Shown here: positions 43,043-51,336 of the stretch, one piece after another
Layout: each line of letters starts with the position of its first letter
Position numbering within the stretch: the stretch's first letter is position 1
NCBI GenBank assembly: GCA_003165595.1
Contig: PLWQ01000012.1
Coordinates: 615,014 to 673,446 of the forward strand
Length of the DNA: 58,433 nucleotides
Origin: Fibrobacterota bacterium
GTDB lineage: Bacteria; Fibrobacterota; Chitinivibrionia; Chitinivibrionales; FEN-1185
Direction: 5' to 3'
Program-made: the position numbers and the translations under genes
Notes under the pieces: model-generated
Told to the model about the DNA's origin: nothing
The model's database searches: none
Seen by the model: the letters and a program-made list of their open reading frames with translations, nothing else

Positions 43043-43642
43043 TCAGGCAAAGACGTTGAGCGAGGAACCCTGTGCCGAACTTGACGAAAGGCTGAGCGTT
43101 CCCTGCGGATTGTACATGGATCCGATCAAGAGGTCCGTGGCACTCTGATTGCTGTTTGCCAACTGGCTTATGTAATTTGAAAGCTCTGTCTTGCTCACGC
43201 TTCCGTCACCGTTGGTATCCATGGCGCCGAACAGGGAATTGATCTGATCGGTGCCCTGTGTCCCGCCCGTGGAATTCGATGCCTCAGAATTGGTGGCCTG
43301 GAAAAGCTCCTTCCGCACGTCGTGAAGCTCTTTCATCACCTTCTGGCGATCGGTGGCAGATAATTGCGACAGGCCGCTTTGGCTTGTGGATGTGGTTTGC
43401 GCCGTCGAAGCGGATGCCTGAGCCTGGCTCAGTGTATTCGTGATGTCGGCCAGCTCGCTTTTCATGGCCGTTGCCTGATCGCCGGTAAGGGTTCCCGCCT
43501 TTACCGCATTGTCAATTGCCGACGACATGTCGGATACCTGATCCGATATGCTCTTGCGATGATGATGGTGGTGCCCTTGGCTGCCCTGCACTCCGGAGCT
43601 CGACAAAGTCGAGCTTGCGGTTGACAGTTGTGTTAGGTCCAT
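43043..43642 (-). CDS. EF-hand protein with histidine tract
   Basis: The 199-residue protein has no signal peptide. Residues about 23-28 form HHHHH, followed by helices and a Ser/Thr/Gln-rich linker. The segment DTNGDGSVSKTEL is a canonical calcium-binding EF-hand loop (D-N-D-S-E pattern). An AAGGAG ribosome site precedes the ATG. The Ser-rich N- and C-termini resemble small bacterial EF-hand proteins of unknown role. Calcium binding is likely from the loop; metal binding by the histidines is inference. Export by a non-classical route is possible but not shown. Confidence 0.8.
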   Translation of the reverse strand: MDLTQLSTASSTLSSSGVQGSQGHHHHHRKSISDQVSDMSSAIDNAVKAGTLTGDQATAMKSELADITNTLSQAQASASTAQTTSTSQSGLSQLSATDRQKVMKELHDVRKELFQATNSEASNSTGGTQGTDQINSLFGAMDTNGDGSVSKTELSNYISQLANSNQSATDLLIGSMYNPQGTLSLSSSSAQGSSLNVFA

Positions 43643-44004
43643 ACACGAACTCCTTATTGATAGGTGTTTGAGACTTTCATTCCTTTGAGGTTCGTACTTC
43701 CTGTGGCAATAAGAACCGGACCAATTCCAGACCCATTAGGTTTGCCGGTCATACTCTGTAATCGGCCCCCCCTGAATCTTGCTTTACTTTGCTTGCCGCG
43801 GCGCAAAATACCGGGATGCACATTGTCGCGACATAGGGCGAGACATCCGGCGGGTTGCAAAAATGCGTCTCCTTGCGGCAGGCAGGCGACCCAAGCGGCA
43901 TGTTAATAAATTTATGATTCAACGACTTACAACTATATCCAAGTTTCGGCATCTCGCTCGCTGTTCATGGGTTAGGATATCAAACCTTATCAAAGAGGGT
44001 ACCC
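43643..44004. other. Divergent intergenic region with a possible small peptide
   Basis: This 362-base region lies between the divergent EF-hand and hydrolase genes. On the minus strand a 32-codon frame (43654-43752, beginning MTGKPNGSGIGPVLIATGST) ends 11 bases before the EF-hand start. Its composition looks protein-like, but it has no ribosome site and no known relative. Nothing else was supported. Confidence 0.25.
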
Positions 44005-45141
44005 ATGATTCTGGAAAAAGCGGGTCCGATTCATATGCCATCGTTGCTTATCATCCTCGCTGCATTGCTTGCCCCCGTTCTCGCCGACATCGGCTTCACG
44101 CCCGTGCCGCCCCTTGCCTCCGGCTACGGCACCCCCGGAAGGTACGTTGTCGCGATCGACAGCATACGCCACCCGGCGTTCAGAGGCGCGTTTGTCTACC
44201 TTTTTCACCCAAGAGCAGAATCCGGCGCATGGCCGGTGATCTTTTTCTGTCACGGCATAGGCGAGGCAGCCCCGGCCGCCTACGAGGCGCTTGTCGACCA
44301 CATGGTGAGCAGAGGATTCGCGGTTGTCTATTCTCCGTATCCCGCGCTTACGGCATCCGTGGCGCCAAGAAGAGCCTACGACATCCTGTGGTGCGGCATT
44401 CAGGCGTCGGTGGCCGCAGCCGCCTGGAGACCATACCTTGACACATCGAGAATCGGCTTCGTGGGCCATTCCTTCGGCGGGGGTGCCGTTCCGTCGCTTG
44501 CCTACAAGGCTCTTGTCGAACAACATTGGGGAACACGCGGAGCATTCCTGCACATCATGGCGCCATGGTATTCGTACAATATTTCGAAAAAGCAATTGGC
44601 CGCGTTCCCCCGCAGCACGTTCTTGATCGTGGAGGTGTTTGCCGACGATGCAATCAACGATCACCGGATGGCAAGAGACATTTTTTCGGGCATCGGCATC
44701 CCCGAAGCTCAGAAAACCTACGCGGTATTGTACAGCGATTCAGTAAAGGGGTTCTGCCTGAAGGCTGATCACAATGTGCCGCTCGGAAAAGCCGACGGAA
44801 CGGGCGTGAATGCCCTGGACTCATACGGCATTTACCGGATTTTTGATGCGCTCGCCGACTGCGCCCTGGAGCGCAATGAGGAGGCGCGGAGCCTGCTGCT
44901 GGAAAAGGGAGAGCGGCTGCTGCCTATGGGCACGTGGTTCGACGGCACGCCCGTATTCTGTTTGTCAACGACAAAATCGCCGGTAATATTCAGGCCGCAG
45001 TCTTTCTACAGGAATTTCTGGGCACACGCGATGAACCCGCGGGCGCGGTTCACCAGCGTGGGCGATCTGTTGGAATATGCCCTGCTGACGCCGGTAACAT
45101 TGTGGAATTACTATCAACATCTGATCGCAAAGACGTTATAG
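44005..45141 (+). CDS. Secreted alpha/beta hydrolase (chlorophyllase/PAF-hydrolase-like)
   Basis: The 378-residue protein has a hydrophobic N-terminal stretch (about 12-26) that is a likely signal peptide; a second start at residue 11 is possible. The oxyanion segment IFFCHGIGE and the nucleophile elbow GHSFGG (Ser156) are clear. The aspartate in VEVFADDAIND and the histidine in KADHNVPL could complete the triad. It most resembles chlorophyllase-like or platelet-activating-factor-hydrolase-like esterases. The substrate is unknown. A GAGGG ribosome site precedes the ATG. The first radical SAM gene starts 80 bases later on the same strand, so it could belong to the cluster, though this is not certain. 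Confidence 0.8.
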   Translation: MILEKAGPIHMPSLLIILAALLAPVLADIGFTPVPPLASGYGTPGRYVVAIDSIRHPAFRGAFVYLFHPRAESGAWPVIFFCHGIGEAAPAAYEALVDHMVSRGFAVVYSPYPALTASVAPRRAYDILWCGIQASVAAAAWRPYLDTSRIGFVGHSFGGGAVPSLAYKALVEQHWGTRGAFLHIMAPWYSYNISKKQLAAFPRSTFLIVEVFADDAINDHRMARDIFSGIGIPEAQKTYAVLYSDSVKGFCLKADHNVPLGKADGTGVNALDSYGIYRIFDALADCALERNEEARSLLLEKGERLLPMGTWFDGTPVFCLSTTKSPVIFRPQSFYRNFWAHAMNPRARFTSVGDLLEYALLTPVTLWNYYQHLIAKTL

Positions 45142-45221
45142 CGGGACAATGCCCCACTTTTCTCCGGCGTGCGCAACTGCATGCATCATTCGCCCCTTTT
45201 CCCCGTTGTATATTTCCCTTC

Positions 45222-46577
45222 ATGAAAATCACCTTCATCTATCCCAAATTCGAGAAATTCCTCGACACCTATCCCGAACTCGCCGAACTTCCGGCTGTGG
45301 CGGCAACGTGGGCGTTTCGCATGCCGCCCGCCCTGGGAATTCCCATTCTTGTCAACCTCCTGCCCGCCGACGTTTCGTGGCGGGTTGTGGACCAGAACAT
45401 CGAAGCAATCGACTATGCCGACGACGCGGACCTTATTGCAATCAGCTATTTCACTCCGCAGGCGGCATTCGCCTACAAAATCGGCGACGAATTCTTGCGC
45501 CGCGGGAAAACCGTGATCGCAGGCGGCATGCATCCGTCAACGATGCCCGAGGAAGCGGCTGCGCACTGCACCAGCCTGTGCGTGGGCGAGGCGGACACGA
45601 TCTGGCCCCGCATGGTGGCCGATTTCAAGGCCGGCAACCTCGCAAGACTGTACAAAGCGGAAACCGTGCCCGCGCCGGAGCAGATTGCCTCCGCAAAGCC
45701 GGGGATATTCGATATCGAAGACAAATACGACTGGCACGCCTCGCTCGTGTCGATCACGCGGGGCTGCCCGTTCGGATGCGAATGGTGCAACATCCCGTTG
45801 TACCAGGATTCCAGAATCCGCCTACGCCCCATGGACGCCGTGGTTGCCGAAATCGAGACGCTGCGCGGCAAGGAGTTCTATGTCACCGACGACATGGTGA
45901 TGCTCAACCGTCCGCGCATCACGCGATATATGCTTGATATGTGCGAACGAATCAAAGGCTTCGGCGTTCGCATGTTTTTGTCCTGCTCCCCGGCCATGCA
46001 CAACGATCCCGCGTTTCTCGACGGCCTTGCTTCGGCCGGGGCGGCAAGCATGTATACGGTGTTTGCGAGCGATCCGGTGAGCGTGCGGTTTTACCGTCGC
46101 GACCCGGCGATATGGCAGCGTGCGCTCGACCTTGTGCGGGCCCTCGAAGACCGAGGCATCCGGTTCTTCGGATCGTTCGGCGTGGGATTCGACACCATGG
46201 GAGACGACCAGTTCGACACGATCCTTTCCTTTTGCGAAGAAGCCAGGGTAAAGACCGCGGAGTTCTTTATTGCAACCCCGTTTCCCGGCACGCCTTTCTG
46301 GAAGCGGATCGAGGCCGAAAGCCGGTTTATCGCGCCCCGGGACTGGCGGAAGTACAACTGCGCGAACGTTGTGTTCCGGCCTAAGCTGATCTCCGAAGAC
46401 GCCTTGCGCCAGGGCTTCGTGCGGTTGTGGAAGGAGTTTTTCGCGTCCGCGGACATGGAAGAATCACTTTCCTCGTTTCGGCAGAAGGCGGAAAATATTT
46501 TGAAATCCAGGGAATATTCGCAGCAGGTGAAAGACGCGGTGGCGAGAGGGCTAAAAAAGGACAAGTTGAAGAGTTGA
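45222..46577 (+). CDS. Cobalamin-domain radical SAM enzyme (first)
   Basis: The 451-residue protein starts MKITFIYPKFEKFLDTYPEL. The N-terminal domain (about 1-145) looks like a B12-binding fold, including FTPQAAFAYKIGDEFLRRGK and GGMHPSTMPEEA. The radical SAM core has CxxxCxxC at Cys182, Cys186 and Cys189. The C-terminal part includes RFFGSFGVGFD and FFIATPFPGTPFWKR, as in the BchE/HpnJ group. Such enzymes make C-C, methyl or ring changes on lipids and other unactivated carbons; the classic DxHxxG cobalamin ligand is not apparent, so cobalamin binding is uncertain. It is a clear paralogue of the enzyme at 52779, and the two bracket the cluster. Confidence 0.88.
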   Translation: MKITFIYPKFEKFLDTYPELAELPAVAATWAFRMPPALGIPILVNLLPADVSWRVVDQNIEAIDYADDADLIAISYFTPQAAFAYKIGDEFLRRGKTVIAGGMHPSTMPEEAAAHCTSLCVGEADTIWPRMVADFKAGNLARLYKAETVPAPEQIASAKPGIFDIEDKYDWHASLVSITRGCPFGCEWCNIPLYQDSRIRLRPMDAVVAEIETLRGKEFYVTDDMVMLNRPRITRYMLDMCERIKGFGVRMFLSCSPAMHNDPAFLDGLASAGAASMYTVFASDPVSVRFYRRDPAIWQRALDLVRALEDRGIRFFGSFGVGFDTMGDDQFDTILSFCEEARVKTAEFFIATPFPGTPFWKRIEAESRFIAPRDWRKYNCANVVFRPKLISEDALRQGFVRLWKEFFASADMEESLSSFRQKAENILKSREYSQQVKDAVARGLKKDKLKS

Positions 46578-46683
46578 GAAGTTGAATGGTTGAAAGGTGA
46601 GACGCTGAAGCGTGTATGCGCGAATGCGAATGGAGTTGTGAACTCTGTGTATCCGTGGTGAATCTTTTCTAGGAGGACCGGGC

Positions 46684-47421
46684 ATGTCAGGTAAAAACAT
46701 CGTCGTCACGGGCGGGTCAAAAGGTATCGGAAAAGCCATCGTGGAAACGCTCGCGGCCGAAGGCAACCGCGTGGCATTCAGCTACAAGAGCGGCAAAGAG
46801 GCATCGATCCAGCTCGCCGACCGCCTGTCCAAGGAGGGAAGCTTCGTGTGGGCGTTTCAGGCCGACGTATCCGACGCGGCGCAGGTCGAGGAATTCATCT
46901 CGTTTGCAAAAGCGAAGCTCGGCGACATCGACGTGCTTGTCAATAATGCCGGCATTACCCGCGACAAAAGCCTGTTCATCATGCCCAAGGAAGACTGGGA
47001 CGATGTTATCGCCACAAATCTCACCGGCTACTATAACATGACCCGCGCCCTCATCGGTTACTTTATGAAGAGCAAGAAGGGGTGCGTGGTGAATATCAGC
47101 TCGGTGGGCGGATTCACCGGCGTGGGCGGCCAGACCAACTACTGCGCGTCGAAGGCCGGCATCATCGGATTTACAAAGGCGCTTGCACGGGAAGTGGCGA
47201 AGACCGGCGTTCGGGCCGTGTGCGTGGCGCCAGGGTTCATCGAGACCGACATGACCGCAAAGATGAACGAGAAACACCTCGAGGAAATCAAGCGAACGGT
47301 CCCGCTGGGCAGGCTGGGATCGGCGCGCGAGGTGGCCGATTTGGTGTCATTTCTCATATCCGACAAGGCGCGGTACATAACGGGCAGCATTTTCACCATT
47401 GACGGAGGTCTGAGCGCCTGA
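46684..47421 (+). CDS. FabG-like 3-oxoacyl-ACP reductase
   Basis: The ATG follows a strong TAGGAGG ribosome site. The 245-residue short-chain dehydrogenase has the cofactor loop TGGSKGIG, NNAGITRD, the catalytic serine in NISSVGG and the YxxxK pair in YCASKAG. It reduces ketoacyl thioesters with NADPH. The length and LGRLGSAREVADLVSFL region are typical of FabG. It lies 106 bases after the radical SAM gene and upstream of the ketosynthase, consistent with the ketoreductase step of the cluster. Confidence 0.93.
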   Translation: MSGKNIVVTGGSKGIGKAIVETLAAEGNRVAFSYKSGKEASIQLADRLSKEGSFVWAFQADVSDAAQVEEFISFAKAKLGDIDVLVNNAGITRDKSLFIMPKEDWDDVIATNLTGYYNMTRALIGYFMKSKKGCVVNISSVGGFTGVGGQTNYCASKAGIIGFTKALAREVAKTGVRAVCVAPGFIETDMTAKMNEKHLEEIKRTVPLGRLGSAREVADLVSFLISDKARYITGSIFTIDGGLSA

Positions 47422-47433
47422 TCATTCTTTGTG

Positions 47434-47462
47434 TTGAATCAGGCTGGCAATTTTACTATTTT
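47434..47462 (+). promoter_or_regulatory. Possible promoter for the ketosynthase gene
   Basis: TTGAAT (47434-47439) and TATTTT (47457-47462) are 17 bases apart in the gap between the reductase and ketosynthase genes. Confidence 0.4.
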
Positions 47463-47544
47463 ACAAGTTTAGCCTCGCGTTTTGCTTTTCTTCGGGCCCA
47501 CGCCCGTTTTTTGTCCGGTTCGACGTTCCACCAATGCGGGTTAC

Positions 47545-48774
47545 ATGAAAAAAGACAGGGTTGTCGTTACAGGACTGGGAGTCGTTTCACCTATCGGAAC
47601 CGGGGCCGATGCTTTCTGGAATGCCGCCTGCAAAGGCGTTAACGGGATCGCGCCGATCACCGCTTTCGATACGGCGGGCTTTCGCACAAGCGTGGGCGGC
47701 GAGGTCAAAGGCTTTTCTCCTGAAGCGTATTTGTCCCCGGACCAGATTTCCTCCATGGGAAGATCGAGCCAGCTCGCGGCGAGCGCTGCCAAAATGGCGC
47801 TTGCCCAGGCGGGCATCGACATCACGCAACAGGACCCGTATCGCGTCGGCGTAAGCCTGGGCACTACCATGGGAGAACCGCAAATCCTCGAACAGGGGAT
47901 CGAGATGATCTACCGCGCCCGGAATTCCGCCTCCGGGCTACCGGCAGACCTGCCCGCCAAATATCCGTGCGGCGTTATCTCGGCGAACGTGGCGCGCAGC
48001 ATCGGCGCATGCGGTCCGGTTATTATGATACCCACGGCCTGCGCAGCGGGAAATTATGCCATCGGCTATGCCTTCGACCTCATAAGCACGGGCGACGCCG
48101 ACCTTGTTGTAGCCGGCGGCAGCGATCCTATCTCGAAGATAGCGTTCACCGGGTTCAACCGCCTGCTTGCGACCGCCAAGGAATTGTGCAGGCCGTTCGA
48201 CAAGAACCGCGACGGCATGTGCGTGGGCGAAGGCGCCGGCGCGCTCGCGCTCGAATCATTGACGCATGCGACGAATCGCGGCGCGACGATCCTGGCCGAA
48301 GTGCTGGGGTACGGTCTCGGATGCGACGCGTTTAAGATGACCATTCCGGACCCCTCGGGCAGCGGCGGCATCCTCGCCCTCCAACGGGCCCTTGACAATG
48401 CGCATCTCTCGCCCGACCAGGTCGATTACATAAGCGCGCACGGGACCGGCACCGAGGAAAACGACAAGACCGAAACCCTTATTATCAAAGCCGTATTCGG
48501 CCAGAAGGCGCGGTCTATCCCGGTGTCGTCGATAAAGTCGATGATCGGCCATACAATGGGCGCCGCCTCGGCAATAGAGGCCGTTGCTTGCGTACTCATG
48601 ATCGACCGGGGAGTTATTTTGCCGACAATCAACTACACCGAACCGGACCCGGAGTGCGACCTCGACTACGTTCCAAACTCGGCTCGCAACGCGGCCATCA
48701 GCGTTGCCGTTTCGAACGCATATGCATTCGGCGGCAACAATTCCACGCTCGTTCTCGGAAAATTCGGGGGATAA
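47545..48774 (+). CDS. Beta-ketoacyl synthase (FabF/KAS II-like), catalytically complete
   Basis: The 409-residue thiolase-fold protein starts MKKDRVVVTGLGVVSPIGTG. Cys166 (in PTACAAGN), His299 (SAHGTGT) and His336 (IGHTMGA) form the full ketosynthase triad. The GFNRLLAT loop follows the fatty-acid/polyketide ketosynthase pattern. It catalyses decarboxylative condensation of malonyl-ACP with an acyl primer. Unlike housekeeping FabF, it is followed by an inactive partner with the KSalpha-KSbeta order of type II polyketide systems. Confidence 0.93.
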   Translation: MKKDRVVVTGLGVVSPIGTGADAFWNAACKGVNGIAPITAFDTAGFRTSVGGEVKGFSPEAYLSPDQISSMGRSSQLAASAAKMALAQAGIDITQQDPYRVGVSLGTTMGEPQILEQGIEMIYRARNSASGLPADLPAKYPCGVISANVARSIGACGPVIMIPTACAAGNYAIGYAFDLISTGDADLVVAGGSDPISKIAFTGFNRLLATAKELCRPFDKNRDGMCVGEGAGALALESLTHATNRGATILAEVLGYGLGCDAFKMTIPDPSGSGGILALQRALDNAHLSPDQVDYISAHGTGTEENDKTETLIIKAVFGQKARSIPVSSIKSMIGHTMGAASAIEAVACVLMIDRGVILPTINYTEPDPECDLDYVPNSARNAAISVAVSNAYAFGGNNSTLVLGKFGG

Positions 48775-48783
48775 GGCGCAATC

Positions 48784-49983
48784 GTGGACCAACCAATCGT
48801 CATAACTCATGTGAGCGCGGTAAGTTGTCTCGGGACGAACCTCGGCGAAATAGCCTCATCTCTGCTTACGCCTCCCAGAATCGGCGCGGTTCAGAACTTC
48901 GAATTTCATTCGCTTCCAGCAAGCCAACCCTGCTTCCCCGTACGCGATTTTGATCCGGAGGCGATCCTCGGGAAAAAGGGTCTTCGCACAAAAGACCGCG
49001 CCACCAAGCTGCTGCTCTCGGCGCTGGAACTCGGTTTCAAGAGCCAGTTCGAATCCGCCTCCGACGAAAGCCGTCCCGGATTGTCCATCGGCACCGCCTT
49101 CGGCAGCGTGTCGAGCATCGGCGACTTCCTGTCGGACGCAATTGTCAACGGGTCGCACAATGTCAATCCTCAGGCATTCGCCAACACGGTTATCAATTCG
49201 CCCACGTCCAATGCGAACATCCGGTACGCGTCCCGCATCTTGAGCTCAACGGTCTCCACATCGTTTAACGCCGGGCTCGACGCGCTGGCCTACGCCGTCA
49301 TGTTCCTGCGGCAGGGACATGCCCGATGTCTAATAGCGGGCGGTCTTGAGGAAATAAGTTATTACGCGTGCACCGGATTGGCCGCAACCGGGCTCTTGTC
49401 GCCTTTCGGATCACTGCTGCCTTTTAGCCGCGAAGCCGCCGGCACCCTGCCGGGCGAAGGCTGCGCGGTTTTCTGCGTGGAGACAGAGGCGTCGGCGCAG
49501 GAACGGGGAGCAACGGTTATCGCCGAGATCGCGGGCATTGCAAGCTGCTTCGATCCCAAGAGAGGTCCGTTGGGCTATGACCCCGACGGCCACGGCGCGC
49601 GCCATGCCATGAAGCAGGCCTGCGTCAATGCAGGCATTCCTCCTGAAGAAATAGGGTTTGTCGCCGCAAGCGCCAACGGCGTAGCTGCCGCAGACGACAT
49701 GGAAGCCCTTGCACTTTCCGATCTGTTCCCGAAGATCCCGATTGCCGCGTACAAATCGAAAACCGGCGAATGCATGGGAGCTTCTCCCTGTCTTTCCATG
49801 GCGTGCGCGCTTGCCGACATGAAAGCGGGCCGCATTTCCGGGCTCGGCTCTGCATATCCCCTGCGCCGTGATGTAAACCTCGTATTCGAAAGCATCCCGG
49901 TCGCTTCAAAGCAATATGCGCTCGTAAACGCCTTTTCCTGCGACGGGTATTGCGGAAGCATCGTTCTCAAAAACAGGACATAG
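48784..49983 (+). CDS. Ketosynthase-like chain-length-factor partner, catalytic triad lost
   Basis: The 399-residue protein starts at a GTG nine bases after the ketosynthase stop. It has the ketosynthase fold but not the triad: the cysteine position is Phe161 (STSFNAG), the first histidine is Asn298 (SANG) and the second is Glu329 (KTGECMGA). It resembles KSbeta/chain-length-factor subunits, which dimerise with an active ketosynthase and set chain length. The match is at fold level; identity to known chain-length factors is low. Its position next to the active enzyme supports a heterodimer. Confidence 0.8.
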   Translation: MDQPIVITHVSAVSCLGTNLGEIASSLLTPPRIGAVQNFEFHSLPASQPCFPVRDFDPEAILGKKGLRTKDRATKLLLSALELGFKSQFESASDESRPGLSIGTAFGSVSSIGDFLSDAIVNGSHNVNPQAFANTVINSPTSNANIRYASRILSSTVSTSFNAGLDALAYAVMFLRQGHARCLIAGGLEEISYYACTGLAATGLLSPFGSLLPFSREAAGTLPGEGCAVFCVETEASAQERGATVIAEIAGIASCFDPKRGPLGYDPDGHGARHAMKQACVNAGIPPEEIGFVAASANGVAAADDMEALALSDLFPKIPIAAYKSKTGECMGASPCLSMACALADMKAGRISGLGSAYPLRRDVNLVFESIPVASKQYALVNAFSCDGYCGSIVLKNRT

Positions 49984-50092
49984 GCAAGGGAACAAATTAT
50001 ATTAATAGGCCTTTAATGCTGCGGGCAACCAAGGGCGGCGGCTCGTAACGTACTTCGACATAACGAACAATTACCATGGTAAGGGAGACCTG

Positions 50093-50353
50093 ATGAATTC
50101 GGCCGATGTCAGGGCAGCAATCCGGGAACTGATCACGGAAATCGCGGAGGACATGGAAATAGACGAAACAAAGATCACCGATGATGCGCATTTCATAACC
50201 GACATGGGTCTCGATTCCATGGCGCTCCTCGAGGTTCTTGCAACTATGGAGAAGAAGTTCGGTATTGCGATCCCCGAAACCGAATTCCCGAATATCGTTA
50301 CCATAAACAAATGCACCGCTACCGTCGAGAAGTACCTGTCCCAAAAGAAGTAG
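50093..50353 (+). CDS. Acyl carrier protein
   Basis: The 86-residue protein has the phosphopantetheine attachment motif GLDSMALLE, with Ser42 as the modified residue, and the usual four-helix acidic pattern. A GGGAGACCTG ribosome region precedes the ATG. It would carry the growing acyl chain for the ketosynthase pair. No phosphopantetheinyl transferase gene is in the window, so the housekeeping enzyme must activate it. Confidence 0.93.
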   Translation: MNSADVRAAIRELITEIAEDMEIDETKITDDAHFITDMGLDSMALLEVLATMEKKFGIAIPETEFPNIVTINKCTATVEKYLSQKK

Positions 50354-50457
50354 CCTCCGCGCTTTTGCGTTCCCGAAGCGGCCCGTGCGCTCCGGGGTCA
50401 GTGTTCGGGATGCGTATCTTTTGCTTTTCCTCGTGTCTCCATGCATTTTTCTAGCCT

Positions 50458-51336
50458 ATGAGACTCTCGAATTTCCTGCAATCTCCCGATTTTCTCGCGT
50501 CCCTTTCAAGAATGAGCAAGGAAGAGCTGCGAAGCCAGATTTTCACAAAAGGCAGACAGTGGTTCGACTCGTATCCGGAAGAATCCATGGTGATCGCAAA
50601 GAACCTGCGGGCGCTTGCCGTCCCTGCAACGCCGGCTCTGATGCGCGAGATTCAGACGCATATCCTGCTTCATTATTACGAGAAAATGCTGCCGATGTGC
50701 CTGTCGCCCGAGACCTATTACCGCTACCTCGTTGACCGTGTTGCCGTGCCCCCCGAGTTTCCGACGCTTTCGGCTGCCGCCGCAGACACAAAGGGCGTCG
50801 TCCTTGCCACCTGCCATTTCGGCGCGGTGGAATGCATCGCCCCGGCTCTTGCGGCGCACGGTATATCCCTCACGGGCGCGTTGCGGTTTTCCACGCCGGA
50901 CCTTTCGGCCGCGGCGCGCGCGCAGGCCAACCGTCTGGCGGCATCCGGGCTTTTCGCGCAAATCAATTTCGTGGAAATCGGGAATGCCCGGTCGCCCGCG
51001 GCGCTGGACATGGCTGCCGTCATCAGGCGCGGCGGCGTCCTGCTCGCGGTGTTTGACGAACGAACTCAGTACAGCGTGCCCGTGACACTTCTCAAGAAGC
51101 GTGTTTGGGGCGGCGCGGGACTCGACCGTCTGATTCGCTTTGCACAGCCCGACACCTCGGTCTTCACCGTGCTGGCGGATCGCACCGACAGTGAAACCTA
51201 CAGCCTGCACCTCCACCAGCTGCATCCGCACGATCCGCAGCTTGTGCAGGCCATGTACCTCGATCTCGAGGCCATGCTTGCCGGGTCGCTGGCGCAATGG
51301 TACTTTCTCCACGAGGAAATGCCCTTTGTCAACTGA
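50458..51336 (+). CDS. LpxL/HtrB-like acyltransferase
   Basis: The 292-residue protein resembles lipid A lauroyltransferase-type enzymes. The catalytic histidine and acidic residue are seen in TCHFGAVECIAPAL (HxxxxE type). Later AAVIRRGGVLLAVFDERTQY matches the family block that in other members reads LxxGxxxxxxxDQ. The N-terminal membrane anchor of typical LpxL is absent or weak. It would move an acyl chain from ACP to a lipid acceptor, a natural end step for the cluster. No ribosome site is obvious. Its end overlaps the next gene. Confidence 0.75.
   Translation: MRLSNFLQSPDFLASLSRMSKEELRSQIFTKGRQWFDSYPEESMVIAKNLRALAVPATPALMREIQTHILLHYYEKMLPMCLSPETYYRYLVDRVAVPPEFPTLSAAAADTKGVVLATCHFGAVECIAPALAAHGISLTGALRFSTPDLSAAARAQANRLAASGLFAQINFVEIGNARSPAALDMAAVIRRGGVLLAVFDERTQYSVPVTLLKKRVWGGAGLDRLIRFAQPDTSVFTVLADRTDSETYSLHLHQLHPHDPQLVQAMYLDLEAMLAGSLAQWYFLHEEMPFVN

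Noticed and set aside
42106-43050. A 314-codon minus-strand open frame across the methyltransferase gene
   Set aside because: It is antisense to a gene with SAM-binding motifs and continues into repeat C.
43643-44004. A riboswitch in the EF-hand/hydrolase intergenic region
   Set aside because: A few bases recall c-di-GMP and cobalamin aptamer pieces, but the conserved cores and pairing could not be built.
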